Assembly (NCBI RefSeq): GCF_002216795.1 | Contig: NZ_CP022316.1 | Span: 2,881,205-2,945,204, forward strand | Direction of reading: 5' to 3' | Source of the DNA: Brachybacterium avium | Lineage (GTDB): Bacteria > Actinomycetota > Actinomycetes > Actinomycetales > Dermabacteraceae | Length of the DNA: 64,000 nt | Shown here: one piece after another, positions 25,509 through 34,903 of the stretch | How the letters are laid out: each line of letters begins with the position of its first letter | Position numbering within the stretch: the first letter of the stretch is position 1 | Made by a program: the position numbers and the translations under genes | Notes under the pieces: generated by a model | Seen by the model: the letters and a program-made list of their open reading frames with translations, nothing else | Database searches by the model: none | What the model was told of the DNA's origin: nothing

Positions 25509-26728
25509 CCCGCCACACCTCCGGTGAGGGAACGGAACCGGCCACCGGATCCGACCGCACCGCACGGATCACCTGGTCGTTGATCGCTGAGCCCTCGGAC
25601 CCGGTGGCCTATGCCGCCTGCGCGGCGCTCGGCCCCGTCGCCGCCCTCGATCTCGCCCGACACGGCGATGCAGGAGCGCTGCTGCACGAGCTGGGTGAAG
25701 AGCTCCCTCGCCAGAGCGCCGACCCCGAGCGCGGAGCACCGAAGACCCGCATGGAACGCGCGGTCGAGCGCTGGGGAGCACGCCTGTCACGGATCGACGT
25801 CGAGGCTGTGCGCGCGGACGCTCGGCGTCGTGGGATCCGCATCCTCACCCCGCAGGACGACGAATGGCCGCAGCTGCTGGACGATCTGCAGGAGACCGCC
25901 CCGCACTGCCTCTGGCTGCAGGGCCCGGGGCATCTGTACTCCCTGCTGGGGGCGCGCACCGCAGCGCTGGTGGGATCTCGGGCGTCCACCCCCTACGGTG
26001 AGGACACTGCGGCGATGCTGGCATCGGCCTTCGCCGCCGGCGGCGGCACCGTGGTCTCCGGCGGGGCGTACGGCATCGACGCTGCGGCCCATCGCGGCGC
26101 ACTGGCGGCCGACGGGGGAGCGACCATCGCCGTCCTGGCCGGAGGGTTGGACCGCCTGTATCCGCGGGGCAACACCCAGCTTCTGGAAACGATCCGTGAA
26201 CGGCATCTGCTGGTCAGCGAGGCGCCGCCGGGCACCGCGCCGACCCGGTGGCGCTTCCTGGCCCGCAACCGGCTGATCGCCGCGCTGTCGCGCGCGACGG
26301 TCGTGGTCGAGGCCTCATGGCGCTCGGGAGCCCTGTCCACCGCCCGGCTGGCTGATCAGCTCTCCCGACCGGTCGGTGCAGTCCCCGGCCCGGTGACCTC
26401 CGCCGCCAGCGCCGGAAGCCACCGACTGCTGCGAGAACGCGGTGCCGTGCTCATCACCGAGCCGGGAGATCTGCTGGATCTGCTCCCGGGCGGTCCCGCC
26501 GCCGGGGAAGGCAGCTTCGCCGTCCAGGACGAGCTGGACCTGCTGACCCCCGCGGACCGCCGGGTGCTCGATGCGGTGCCGCCACGCTCCAGCATCGCCG
26601 AGCATCGGATCGCGGACGATATCGGCTTCCGGCCCGACGAGGTGGATGCCGCCCTGGCGCGCCTGGAGCTGCTGGGACTGGTGGAGAGGTCCGCGCAGCG
26701 GGCACGACGCGCCCGTGCCACCGCCTGA
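25505..26728 (+). CDS. dprA: DNA-processing protein DprA
   Basis: DprA (407 residues) loads RecA on incoming single-stranded DNA. The Rossmann-like core has GSRASTPYGEDTAAML, VVSGGAYGIDAAAHRGAL, VLAGGLDRLYPRGN and FLARNRLIAALS. A C-terminal winged-helix region starts near residue 335 (LTPADRRVLDAVPP). The N-terminal 90 residues are helical. It overlaps comM by 4 nt. No pilus genes for DNA uptake are in the window. Confidence 0.93.
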   Translation: MTRHTSGEGTEPATGSDRTARITWSLIAEPSDPVAYAACAALGPVAALDLARHGDAGALLHELGEELPRQSADPERGAPKTRMERAVERWGARLSRIDVEAVRADARRRGIRILTPQDDEWPQLLDDLQETAPHCLWLQGPGHLYSLLGARTAALVGSRASTPYGEDTAAMLASAFAAGGGTVVSGGAYGIDAAAHRGALAADGGATIAVLAGGLDRLYPRGNTQLLETIRERHLLVSEAPPGTAPTRWRFLARNRLIAALSRATVVVEASWRSGALSTARLADQLSRPVGAVPGPVTSAASAGSHRLLRERGAVLITEPGDLLDLLPGGPAAGEGSFAVQDELDLLTPADRRVLDAVPPRSSIAEHRIADDIGFRPDEVDAALARLELLGLVERSAQRARRARATA

Positions 26729-26768
26729 AGCAGCGGTCTCTCGCCGCTGGTGGGCGACACTGGGAAGC

Positions 26769-27863
26769 ATGAGCGCACAGCGTGAGCAGGACGACGAGTC
26801 CCTCGTCGACGACTTCGCCGGGCATCTCCGCCTGGAGCGGGGGCGCTCGGAGCACACCGTGCGCGCGTACCGGCGCGAGGCCGCGGGGCTGCTCCAGCAC
26901 CTCCGCGAGGTCGAGCGCATCACCGTGGATGAGCTGGACGTGAATGAGCTGCGCTCCTGGCTCGCCGTGCGGGCCGGCTCCGGTGCCGGCGCGAGCACGC
27001 TGGCACGTTCCGCGGCAGCGGCCCGCACCTTCACCACGTGGCTCGCCGCCACCGGGCGGATACCGCATGACGTCGGCGGGCGTCTGCGTGCACCACGTCG
27101 CGGCCGGCACCTGCCCACCGTGCTCACCGAAGACCAGGCCGGAAGACTGCTGGACGGGATCGAGGCGACGACGCGGCCGCCGGCTCCGCCACCGGAGCGG
27201 CCCAGCCCGCGATCCTCCGCGCCGCGCACCCCCCGGCAGAACGGCGGTGAGCCGCAGGAACGCGAGCAGAGCGCCATCGAGCAGGAAGCTCCCGATCACG
27301 CGGCAGAGGGCGCGACGGACCCACGGGGGCCGATCGAGCGGGCGGTGCTGCTGCGGGACATCGCTGTGCTCGAGCTGCTCTACTCCTCCGGCTTGCGGGT
27401 CTCCGAACTGGTCGCCCTGGACCGCTCCGGCATCGACCGCAGCCAGCACACCGTCCGCGTCTGCGGAAAGGGGGACAAGGAACGGGTCGTCCCCGTCGGC
27501 ATCCCCGCCCTGGAGGCCATGCACAGGTGGGAGACCGAGGGCCGGGCGGTGCTGCTGGAGAGCGGAGGCAGCGCGGGCCGGGCCGGTGACGCGCTGTTCC
27601 TGGGGGTGCGAGGGGGGCGCCTCGGTGACCGGGCAGTGCGCACGCTGGTGGATCGTCATGCGAGCGAGGCGGGGATCACCCGGCACATCTCCCCGCACAC
27701 CCTCCGGCACAGCGCCGCCACCCATCTCGTCGAAGGGGGTGCGGATCTGCGCAGCATCCAGGACTTCCTCGGCCACTCCTCCCTGGCCACCACTCAGATT
27801 TACACGCATGTCAGCGCGGAGCGGCTGCGACGCACCGTCGACCAGGCCCATCCACGCGCCTGA
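26769..27863 (+). CDS. xerC: Tyrosine recombinase XerC-like
   Basis: The protein has 364 residues, about 60 longer than E. coli XerC. The N-terminal SAM-like domain (1-110) is normal. The catalytic domain holds the tyrosine-recombinase residues: Arg in SSGLRVSEL, Lys in GKGDKERVVP, HTLRH, HSS and the nucleophile Tyr in TTQIYTHVS. Between domains (about residues 138-195) lies a low-complexity Pro/Arg/Glu insert. XerC resolves chromosome dimers at dif. The gene keeps the comM-dprA-xerC neighbourhood, so it is the housekeeping copy rather than a phage integrase. Confidence 0.88.
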   Translation: MSAQREQDDESLVDDFAGHLRLERGRSEHTVRAYRREAAGLLQHLREVERITVDELDVNELRSWLAVRAGSGAGASTLARSAAAARTFTTWLAATGRIPHDVGGRLRAPRRGRHLPTVLTEDQAGRLLDGIEATTRPPAPPPERPSPRSSAPRTPRQNGGEPQEREQSAIEQEAPDHAAEGATDPRGPIERAVLLRDIAVLELLYSSGLRVSELVALDRSGIDRSQHTVRVCGKGDKERVVPVGIPALEAMHRWETEGRAVLLESGGSAGRAGDALFLGVRGGRLGDRAVRTLVDRHASEAGITRHISPHTLRHSAATHLVEGGADLRSIQDFLGHSSLATTQIYTHVSAERLRRTVDQAHPRA

Positions 27864-27954
27864 ACCCCGAGCACCAGGGGCGGCATCACCAGCCGAGCAG
27901 CCGAGCAGCCGACGGCCGACGTGGTCCGCGCAGCACGCCGACCGCGCCGCGTGG

Positions 27955-28668
27955 TCACCGGATGCGGGCCGCCGGCAGCGAACGCCCCGGATCACCCCTC
28001 GACGGCGCCGCCGCGACGAGGAGGGGCCCTATCGCCCGAGCCTCGGCGGAGGGGCTGGGCGCCGCAGCCGCCACCGGCGTCCCTTCGGCGCCGGACGACT
28101 CCTCCCAGGGCAGCAGGACGCTCGGGCCCCGCCCGCCGAGCAGCGGCAGCGGATCCAGATATCTCCCGTCTCGCCGTGCGCCGAGATGCAGGCAGCCGCT
28201 CCCGGGGCAGTGCGAGGCCCCTGAGGTGCGCGCGAGGGTGCCCAGCACCTCGCCCGCCTGCACCGGGCTCCCCTCGTCCAGGAGCCCGTGCACCGGCTGG
28301 TAGGTCGAGATCAGCCCATCGGCGTGCACCACCGAGACCACACCGCGTCCGGCGACCATCCCGCTGAACCGCACCGTGCCCGACTCCACCGCGCGCACCG
28401 CATCCCCATCGACCGGGACGGAGATATCGATCCCGCGATGGCCGGGACCGTAGGGGTGCTCTGGTGCCTGGAAAGGCGAGATCACGTGATGGGGTGGTGG
28501 GAGCGGCCATCGCCAGCGCGGCCCGTCGGCGCGCGCATGCCCCGGCAGCGCCACCACCGCGAGCAGCGCCGCAGCCAGGAGCAGCACCAGCGCCCGGTGG
28601 CTCGCCCCACGGGCAGGGCGTCGACGAGGGGCAGCGGGTGATGGGGCGAGTACGGACAGCGGCGACAT
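27955..28668 (-). CDS. M23 family peptidase-like secreted protein
   Basis: The protein has about 237 residues from ATG 28668. The signal peptide has a basic start (RRRPARGASHR), a Leu/Ala core and an AHARA-like cut site (GHARA). The LytM/M23 domain has GHRGIDIS (zinc His and Asp), a GVVSVVHADGLISTYQPVHG hairpin and a C-terminal CLHLGARRDGRYLDP. The last motif is C-x-H instead of H-x-H, so the catalytic base His is absent and the protein may act as a regulator or binder of peptidoglycan. The tail (about 170-237) is Ala/Pro-rich. It is divergent from rpsB. ATG 28695 is an alternative start. Confidence 0.82.
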   Translation of the reverse strand: MSPLSVLAPSPAAPRRRPARGASHRALVLLLAAALLAVVALPGHARADGPRWRWPLPPPHHVISPFQAPEHPYGPGHRGIDISVPVDGDAVRAVESGTVRFSGMVAGRGVVSVVHADGLISTYQPVHGLLDEGSPVQAGEVLGTLARTSGASHCPGSGCLHLGARRDGRYLDPLPLLGGRGPSVLLPWEESSGAEGTPVAAAAPSPSAEARAIGPLLVAAAPSRGDPGRSLPAARIR

Positions 28669-28828
28669 GACCGCATCCTGCTTCAGCGCCCCCATCGAAG
28701 CACGGCCCGGGATCGGGTTGTGGACGAGCAGCGGGTGGGGAGGAACCACGGATCCGGTGCCCGGAACCCGGCTCCCCGGCGTCGTGCGTGGTGACGTACG
28801 CCGCGCGCGGGAACGCGGTGGCATCCGA

Positions 28829-28834
28829 TAGACT
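28829..28834 (+). promoter_or_regulatory. Putative -10 box of rpsB (TAGACT)
   Basis: TAGACT fits TAnnnT and would give a leader of about 235 nt before rpsB. No consensus -35 is seen. Confidence 0.4.
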
Positions 28835-28842
28835 CTCCTCAG

Positions 28843-28927
28843 CATCCGGTCCGTCCGGATGACTTCGCGTGCCCACCAGGGCGCGTCGGCCAGCGGTCCC
28901 CGACCGTTCCCGCACCTCGCGTGCGGG
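28843..28927 (+). promoter_or_regulatory. rpsB leader hairpins
   Basis: Two perfect 7-bp hairpins occur in the untranslated leader: CATCCGG with CCGGATG (28843-28861) and CCCGCAC with GTGCGGG (28909-28927). The leader runs to 29074 and has no open frame of note. Autoregulation by S2 is a reasonable guess, not shown. Confidence 0.35.
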
Positions 28928-29074
28928 ATGTCTCGGGGCGGTCGACGACCCGGGCACCAGGCCCTGCACCGACCGGTGGCGGGGAACAACCAAGAATGCA
29001 GGTCCTGCGCGATGACCACGGACGCCCGCGGGCGCGCCGTACGAGCCCAGGGCCGGAGAACAGAGGACACCATC

Positions 29075-30037
29075 ATGGCAGTCGTCACCATGCGCCAGCT
29101 CCTGGAGAGCGGCGTCCACTTCGGACACCAGACCCGTCGTTGGAACCCGAAGGTCCGTCGCTTCATCTTCACCGAGCGCAACGGCATCTACATCGTCGAC
29201 CTGATGCAGACCCTGACGTACATCGACAAGGCGTACGACTTCGTCAAGCAGACCGTCGCCCACGGCGGCACCATCCTGTTCGTCGGCACCAAGAAGCAGG
29301 CGCAGGAGTCGGTCCAGGAGCAGGCCACCCGGGTGGGCATGCCCTACGTGAACCAGCGTTGGCTGGGCGGCATGCTCACCAACCTGCAGACCGTCTCCCA
29401 GCGCGTGAACCGCCTCAAGGAGCTCGAGCAGATCGACTTCGAGGATGTGGCCTCCTCCGGCCGCACCAAGAAGGAGCTGCTGATGATGCGCCGCGAGAAG
29501 GACAAGCTCGAGAAGACCCTCGGCGGCATCCGCGACATGGGCAAGGCCCCCTCGGCCGTCTGGGTCGTGGACACCAACAAGGAGCACCTGGCCGTCGACG
29601 AGGCCCAGAAGCTCAACATCCCCGTCGTCGCGATCCTGGACACCAACTGCGATCCCGACGAGATCAGCTACCCGATCCCGGGCAACGATGACGCGATCCG
29701 CTCCGTCACGCTGCTGACCCGCGTCATCGCCGATGCTGTGGCCGCTGGTCTGCAGGAGCGTCACGCCAAGTCGACCGGTGGCGAGAAGAACGTCTCCGCC
29801 GTCGAGGCCGAGCCGCTGGCGGAGTGGGAGCAGGAGCTGCTCAAGCAGTCCGAGGTCCAGCAGCAGGGCGCCCCCGCCGAGGAGTCCGTCGCCGCGGAAG
29901 CCGCCGAGACCGCCGAGGAGCCGGCCGGCATCTCCGCCGAGGCCCCGGCCCAGGCGGCCGACAACGCTCCCGCAGCGGACGCCGCCGCCGAGGCAGTCGC
30001 CGAGGAGAAGTCCTCCGAGGCCCCGGCCGCCGAGTGA
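29075..30037 (+). CDS. rpsB: 30S ribosomal protein S2
   Basis: S2 (320 residues) sits on the solvent side of the 30S near S1/S21 positions. Conserved motifs: [74 protein letters not shown] and [13 protein letters not shown]. Residues beyond about 255 form an acidic Ala/Glu tail, longer than in E. coli but normal for actinobacteria. It is followed by a terminator and tsf. Confidence 0.97.
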   Translation: MAVVTMRQLLESGVHFGHQTRRWNPKVRRFIFTERNGIYIVDLMQTLTYIDKAYDFVKQTVAHGGTILFVGTKKQAQESVQEQATRVGMPYVNQRWLGGMLTNLQTVSQRVNRLKELEQIDFEDVASSGRTKKELLMMRREKDKLEKTLGGIRDMGKAPSAVWVVDTNKEHLAVDEAQKLNIPVVAILDTNCDPDEISYPIPGNDDAIRSVTLLTRVIADAVAAGLQERHAKSTGGEKNVSAVEAEPLAEWEQELLKQSEVQQQGAPAEESVAAEAAETAEEPAGISAEAPAQAADNAPAADAAAEAVAEEKSSEAPAAE

Positions 30038-30042
30038 CTCGC

Positions 30043-30075
30043 AGGCCCGGGAACGGCACCACCGTTCCCGGGCCT
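30043..30075 (+). terminator. Hairpin between rpsB and tsf
   Basis: A perfect 14-bp stem (AGGCCCGGGAACGG) with a 5-nt loop lies 5 nt after the rpsB stop. A second, 8-bp hairpin (GGGAGGCG with CGCCTCCC) follows at about 30082-30102. Together they probably reduce read-through into tsf. Confidence 0.75.
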
Positions 30076-30139
30076 CTCCACGGGGAGGCGCACCCCGCCT
30101 CCCTCCCCTCCCGCAGCAGCTCCCACAAGGAAGAGGAAC

Positions 30140-30964
30140 ATGGCCAACTACACGGCAGCAGACATCAAAGCGATCCGCGAGTCCACCGGCGCGGGCATGC
30201 TCGACGTCAAGAAGGCGCTCGACGACGCGAACGGCGACAAGGCCAAGGCCGTGGAGCTGATCCGCGTCAAGGGCCTCAAGGGCATCGCCAAGCGCGAGGG
30301 CCGCACCGCGTCCGAGGGCCTCATCGCCGTCGACATCCGCGACAGCGAGGGCGGCCGGACCGGCACCCTGGTCGAGCTCAACTCCGAGACCGACTTCGTG
30401 GCCAAGAACGACAAGTTCGTCGCCCTGGGTGACGAGGCCGTCGCCGCGGCCGTCGAGTCCGGCGCAGGTGAGCCCGAGGAGCTGGCCGCCACCCCGTTCG
30501 GTGAGGCGCTCACCAACGCCGGCGCCACCATGGGCGAGAAGATCCTGGTGCGTCGCATCGGTCGCGTCTCCGGCGAGGCCGTCACCGAGTACATGCACCG
30601 CACCAACAAGGACCTCCCGCCCCAGGTCGGCGTGCTGGTCGCGACCGACAAGGCCGGCGCCGAGGTCGCGCGTGACATCGCGATGCACATCGCCGCCTTC
30701 ACCCCGGCCTACCTCTCGCGCGATGAGGTCCCCGAGGAGAAGGTCGCCGAGGAGCGCCGCATCGCCGAGGACACCGCGAAGAACGAGGGCAAGCCCGAGA
30801 AGGCGATGCCGAAGATCATCGAGGGTCGCCTGAACGGCTTCTTCAAGGAGAACTGCCTCCTGGACCAGGCGTTCGCCAAGGATGCCAAGAAGTCCGTCGG
30901 CCAGGTCGTCGAGGAGGTCGGGGGCACCATCACCGGTTTCCTCCGCTTCCGCGTCGGCAGCTGA
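30140..30964 (+). CDS. tsf: Elongation factor Ts
   Basis: EF-Ts (274 residues) recycles EF-Tu by GDP release. Conserved segments are ADIKAIRESTGAGMLDVKKAL, the TDFV motif in ELNSETDFVAKND, MGEKILVRR and DQAFAKDAKKSVGQVV near the C terminus. AAGGAAGAGGAA precedes the ATG. It follows rpsB, as nearly everywhere in bacteria. Confidence 0.97.
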   Translation: MANYTAADIKAIRESTGAGMLDVKKALDDANGDKAKAVELIRVKGLKGIAKREGRTASEGLIAVDIRDSEGGRTGTLVELNSETDFVAKNDKFVALGDEAVAAAVESGAGEPEELAATPFGEALTNAGATMGEKILVRRIGRVSGEAVTEYMHRTNKDLPPQVGVLVATDKAGAEVARDIAMHIAAFTPAYLSRDEVPEEKVAEERRIAEDTAKNEGKPEKAMPKIIEGRLNGFFKENCLLDQAFAKDAKKSVGQVVEEVGGTITGFLRFRVGS

Positions 30965-31030
30965 CACTCCCCGGAGGAGACCCGTCAGGGCCTCTCCCCA
31001 TCGGTGACGCGTGAGCGTCGCCACCGCCCT

Positions 31031-31059
31031 GCGGCCCCGCACCATCGGTGCGGGGCCGC
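31031..31059 (+). terminator. Hairpin terminator after tsf
   Basis: A perfect 13-bp stem (GCGGCCCCGCACC) with a 3-nt loop ends the rpsB-tsf unit. Confidence 0.8.
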
Positions 31060-31064
31060 ACCGG

Positions 31065-31070
31065 TATCAT
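31065..31070 (+). promoter_or_regulatory. Putative -10 box of pyrH (TATCAT)
   Basis: TATCAT lies 5 nt after the tsf terminator and 29 nt before the pyrH ATG, so any -35 would fall inside the hairpin. GGAAGGA (31087-31093) is the ribosome binding site. Confidence 0.45.
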
Positions 31071-31099
31071 CACCGAGGACCCAGCGCGGAAGGACCGAC

Positions 31100-31852
31100 A
31101 TGACCCAGACGTTCACGTCACCGATTCCTGTTCTCCCCCAGCCAGAGGACGGACGTCGCGTCCTTCTGAAGCTCTCCGGGGAAGCCTTCGGCGGAGGCGC
31201 CGTCGGCATCGACCCCGATGTCGTCGCCCGGATCGCCGGAGAGATCGCCGAGGGCGTGGCCCTGGGGGTCGAGTGCGCCATCGTCGTCGGCGGCGGCAAC
31301 TTCTTCCGCGGCGCGGAGCTCTCCCAGCGCGGCATGGACCGCCGCCGCGCCGACTACATGGGCATGCTCGGCACCGTCATGAACTGCCTCGCCCTGCAGG
31401 ACTTCCTCGAGCAGCGCGGTGTCTCCACCCGCGTGCAGACCGCGATCGAGATGGGCCAGGTCGCCGAGCCCTACATCCCGCTGCGCGCGGTGCGGCACCT
31501 GGAGAAGGGCCGTGTGGTCATCTTCGGCGCCGGTGCCGGCATGCCGTACTTCTCCACCGACACGGTCGCCGTCCAGCGCGCGCTGGAGATCGGCTGCGAA
31601 GAGGTGCTGATGGCCAAGAACGGCGTCGACGGCGTCTACGACTCCGACCCGCGCAACAACCCGGACGCGCGCAAGCTCGACCACGTCACCTACAACGACG
31701 CCCTGCAGCGCGGCCTGAAGGTCGTCGACTCCACCGCCTTCAGCCTGTGCATGGACAATGCCCAGCAGATGATGGTGTTCGGCCTCGATGCCCCCGGCAA
31801 CATCACGCGCGCCATGCGCGGGGACCGGATCGGCACGGTCGTCACCAAGTGA
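31100..31852 (+). CDS. pyrH: Uridylate kinase
   Basis: UMP kinase (250 residues) phosphorylates UMP to UDP; it belongs to the amino-acid-kinase fold. Motifs: [51 protein letters not shown] and [12 protein letters not shown]. The N terminus has about 18 residues before the core. It opens the pyrH-frr-cdsA-rlmN series. Confidence 0.96.
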   Translation: MTQTFTSPIPVLPQPEDGRRVLLKLSGEAFGGGAVGIDPDVVARIAGEIAEGVALGVECAIVVGGGNFFRGAELSQRGMDRRRADYMGMLGTVMNCLALQDFLEQRGVSTRVQTAIEMGQVAEPYIPLRAVRHLEKGRVVIFGAGAGMPYFSTDTVAVQRALEIGCEEVLMAKNGVDGVYDSDPRNNPDARKLDHVTYNDALQRGLKVVDSTAFSLCMDNAQQMMVFGLDAPGNITRAMRGDRIGTVVTK

Positions 31853-31971
31853 CCCCGGCCCGGCGGGCCACCGTCCCGCCGGGCGCACCCCAACCGGCGA
31901 AGCCCGCCTGCCGACCTTGACGGTGCGGGACAATGGACCACGAACACACACCGAGAACCGAGGAGCATCCC

Positions 31972-32538
31972 GTGAGCGACGACACCCCGAGCATCCTGAA
32001 GGACGCGGAGTCCAAGATGGCGAAGTCCGTGGAGGTCACCAAGGAAGAATTCACCGCGATCCGCACCGGCCGTGCGAGTGCCGCGATGTTCCAGGGCATC
32101 AACGTCGAGTACTACGGCGCCCCGACGCCGCTGAACCAGCTGGCCTCCCTGCAGTTCCCCGAAGCCCGCACTGTCATCGTCACCCCGTACGACAAGTCCG
32201 CGATGTCGGGTGTCGAGAGCGCACTGCGTGACTCGGACCTGGGGGTCAACCCCACGAACAACGGTGACACCCTGCGTGTGGTGCTGCCGGCGCTGACCGA
32301 GGAGCGTCGCAAGGACTACGTCAAGCTCGCGCGCACCAAGGCGGAGGACGGGCGCGTCTCCGTGCGCGGCTCCCGCGGCAACGCGAAGAAGGCGATCGAG
32401 AAGCTGGTCAAGGACAAGGAGATCGGCGAGGACGAGGGCAGCCGCGCGGAGAAGGAGCTCGAGTCGCTGACCAAGAAGCACATCGAGCTGATCGACGAGG
32501 CGCTCGGCCTCAAGGAGACCGAGCTCGAGACCGTCTGA
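31972..32538 (+). CDS. frr: Ribosome recycling factor
   Basis: RRF (188 residues) splits post-termination ribosomes with EF-G. Motifs: FTAIRTGRASAAMF, YYGAPTPLNQLASLQFPEART, GDTLRVVLPALTEERRKDYVK, and a Lys-rich helix to the end. GTG 31972 is chosen because GAGGAGC lies 5 nt upstream and the length then matches the family. Confidence 0.96.
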   Translation: MSDDTPSILKDAESKMAKSVEVTKEEFTAIRTGRASAAMFQGINVEYYGAPTPLNQLASLQFPEARTVIVTPYDKSAMSGVESALRDSDLGVNPTNNGDTLRVVLPALTEERRKDYVKLARTKAEDGRVSVRGSRGNAKKAIEKLVKDKEIGEDEGSRAEKELESLTKKHIELIDEALGLKETELETV

Positions 32539-32597
32539 GCCGCAGCACAGGAGCGCAGAACCCTGCACCGCAGACCACGACCCGGTGGACCCCCGGC

Positions 32598-33500
32598 GTG
32601 AGCACCGAGCCGGCGCCCGCCGCCCCGACCGCCTCGAGCACGCTCGAGGCGGCCCCTGACGCGCCCGGGAGCGAACCCGAGCATGCCAAGCGCCGCGGCG
32701 CCGGTCGGAATCTCCCGGCCGCGATCGCGGTCGGCGCGGGGCTGGCCGCCCTGCTGTTCGTGACGCTGTTCGTGGTGCCGCAGGCCTTCGCGGTGCTCGC
32801 CGCCATCGCGATGGTCATCGCGGTGCTCGAGGTGACGCGCGCCCTCGCGCAGGGCGGCCTGCAGCTTCCCCAGATCCCGCTCCTGGTCGGCGTGATCGGC
32901 ATGGTGGTCTCCACCGTCGTGTTCGGTGCCCAGGGGCTGCTGGTGGCGACCGCCGCCGCCGTCTGCGTGCTCATCCTGTGGCGCGTCAGCGAGTCGATGG
33001 GGCTCAGCGCCCTGCGCGACGTGGCCGGGGGAGTGTTCGCGCTGGCCTGGATACCGTTCCTGGGCTGCTTCCTGCTGCTCCTGTTCGCGCGCGATCAGGG
33101 CGAGATGCTGGTGCTGCTGGCCATCCTCGGCCCGGTCGGCAACGACATCGGCGGCTATGTCGCCGGGGTGCTGCTGGGGAAGCATCCGATGGCGCCGCGG
33201 ATCAGTCCGAAGAAGAGCTGGGAAGGTTTCGCCGGATCTCTGATCCTGGGCACCGCCGGGGTCACCGCGGTCGCCACCCTCGCGCTGGGCCTGCCCTGGT
33301 GGGCGGGGGTCGCGATCGGGGTGGTGCTGGTGCTCGTCTCCACCGGCGGGGACCTCTCCCAGTCCCTGCTGAAGCGGGATCTCGATATCAAGGACATGGG
33401 GCACCTGCTGCCCGGCCACGGGGGAGTGCTGGACCGGATCGATTCCATCTTGCTCGCCGCCCCCGCCACCTACGTCATGCTGGAGGTACTGCTGCCATGA
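32598..33500 (+). CDS. cdsA: Phosphatidate cytidylyltransferase
   Basis: CdsA (300 residues) makes CDP-diacylglycerol from phosphatidic acid and CTP, the branch point to membrane phospholipids. An Ala/Pro-rich N terminus is followed by about eight membrane segments. The family signature is clear near the C terminus: [19 protein letters not shown], then [13 protein letters not shown]. It ends in an ATGA overlap with rlmN. Confidence 0.94.
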   Translation: MSTEPAPAAPTASSTLEAAPDAPGSEPEHAKRRGAGRNLPAAIAVGAGLAALLFVTLFVVPQAFAVLAAIAMVIAVLEVTRALAQGGLQLPQIPLLVGVIGMVVSTVVFGAQGLLVATAAAVCVLILWRVSESMGLSALRDVAGGVFALAWIPFLGCFLLLLFARDQGEMLVLLAILGPVGNDIGGYVAGVLLGKHPMAPRISPKKSWEGFAGSLILGTAGVTAVATLALGLPWWAGVAIGVVLVLVSTGGDLSQSLLKRDLDIKDMGHLLPGHGGVLDRIDSILLAAPATYVMLEVLLP

Positions 33501-34788
33501 ATACCACCGAGGAACCGATCAGCCGCCCCGGCAACCCCACGCCGGTCGCGCTGTCCACCACCCCCGACCTGTCTCGCGAGGCGGTGCCCGGGCAGAAGGT
33601 CGCCCTGGCCCCGGGCCAGCTCCAGATGCGTCCCTCCCGTCGGGGCAAGCCGCCGGTGCACCTGGCCGACCTCACCCTCGCCGAGCGGAAGGCCGCAGTC
33701 GAGGAGATGGGGCTGCCGGGCTTCCGTGCGAAGCAGCTCTCGGTGCACTACTTCGAGCACTTCACCACCGACCCCGCGGACCTCACGGACCTGCCCAAGG
33801 ATCGCCGGGACGAGCTGGTGGAGAAGTTCTTCCCCCGCTGCTGAAGCAGGTCTCCCGGCAGTCCGCCGACCACGGCGCGACCCAGAAGTTCCTGTGGCAG
33901 CTGTTCGACGGACCCATGGTCGAGTCGGTGCTGATGCGCTACAGCGACCGCAACACCCTGTGCATCTCCTCCGAGGCGGGCTGCGGCATGAACTGCCCCT
34001 TCTGCGCCACCGGCCAGATGGGGCTGACCCGCAACCTCTCGGCCGCCGAGATCCTCGAGCAGGTGCGCATCGCCAACCGGATGCTCGCCCGCGGAGAGCT
34101 GCCCGGCGGGACGGGCCGGGTCAACAACATCGTCTTCATGGGGATGGGGGAGCCGCTGGCGAATTATCGACCGGTGGCGACCGTGTGCAGGCGCCTGAAC
34201 GCACCGGCTCCGGAGGGCTTCGGGATGGGCGCCCGGCACATCACCGTCTCCACGGTCGGTCTGGCCCCGGCGGTCCGCAAGCTCACTGCGGAGAAGATCC
34301 CGCTCACCCTCGCGGTCTCGCTGCATGCGCCCGACGACGCGCTGCGCAACGAGCTGGTGCCGATCAACACCCGTTTCGACATCGACGAGATCCTCGACGC
34401 CGCCTGGGAGTACTTCGAGACCACCGGGCGCAGGGTCAGCATCGAGTACGCGCTGATCCGCGACATCAACGACCAGCAGCACCGGGCCCAGCTGCTCGCC
34501 GACCGGCTGATCGCCAAGGGCGGTGCTCACTGGATCCACGTCAACCCGATCCCGCTGAACCCGGTCAAGGGCTCGAAATGGACCGCCTCGGATCCTCGGG
34601 TGGAGAAGATCTTCGTGGAGACCCTGCGTGACAACGGGATCTCCGCGACCATCCGTGACACCCGCGGCTCCGACATCGACGGCGCCTGTGGCCAACTCGC
34701 CGCGGAGGTCATCGAGACCGACACCCACCGGGAGGACCGTGAAGCACGAGTCGCCCGCGTCGAGGCCATCGCCGCCGGGACCGAGTGA
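33497..34788 (+). CDS. rlmN: 23S rRNA (adenine2503-C2)-methyltransferase RlmN (frameshifted as read)
   Basis: RlmN is a radical-SAM enzyme that methylates A2503 of 23S rRNA and A37 of some tRNAs. The cluster motif [14 protein letters not shown] (CxxxCxxC) is intact, as are [17 protein letters not shown] and [10 protein letters not shown]. The frame breaks at the C5 run 33832-33836: the family sequence KFFPPLLKQ needs one more C, while the read gives FFPRC and a stop at 33844. Translation resumes in the next frame to 34788, about 430 residues in all. A base-call deletion is likely. Confidence 0.9.
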
Positions 34789-34864
34789 CCACGGACCCAC
34801 CGGGCCCCGACGATCCCGCCCACGACCCCCCGCACGCCTCCCCGCACCGCACCGCCCACGCCGC

Positions 34865-34870
34865 TACAGT
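34865..34870 (+). promoter_or_regulatory. Putative -10 box (TACAGT) before the DivIVA-type gene
   Basis: TACAGT lies 33 nt before GTG 34904. GAGGAAGGA (34888-34896) is the ribosome binding site. Confidence 0.45.
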
Positions 34871-34903
34871 GGGACCCCGACAGCACCGAGGAAGGACCCA
34901 CTG

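Noticed and set aside
26769..27863. XerC-like gene as a phage or island integrase
   Set aside because: It keeps the comM-dprA-xerC-rpsB neighbourhood, no tRNA or att repeats are near, and no phage genes are present.
27992..31045. 1017-codon open frame on the minus strand over rpsB and tsf
   Set aside because: Antisense shadow of two certain ribosomal genes, with low-complexity Gly/Leu/Val/Asp composition.
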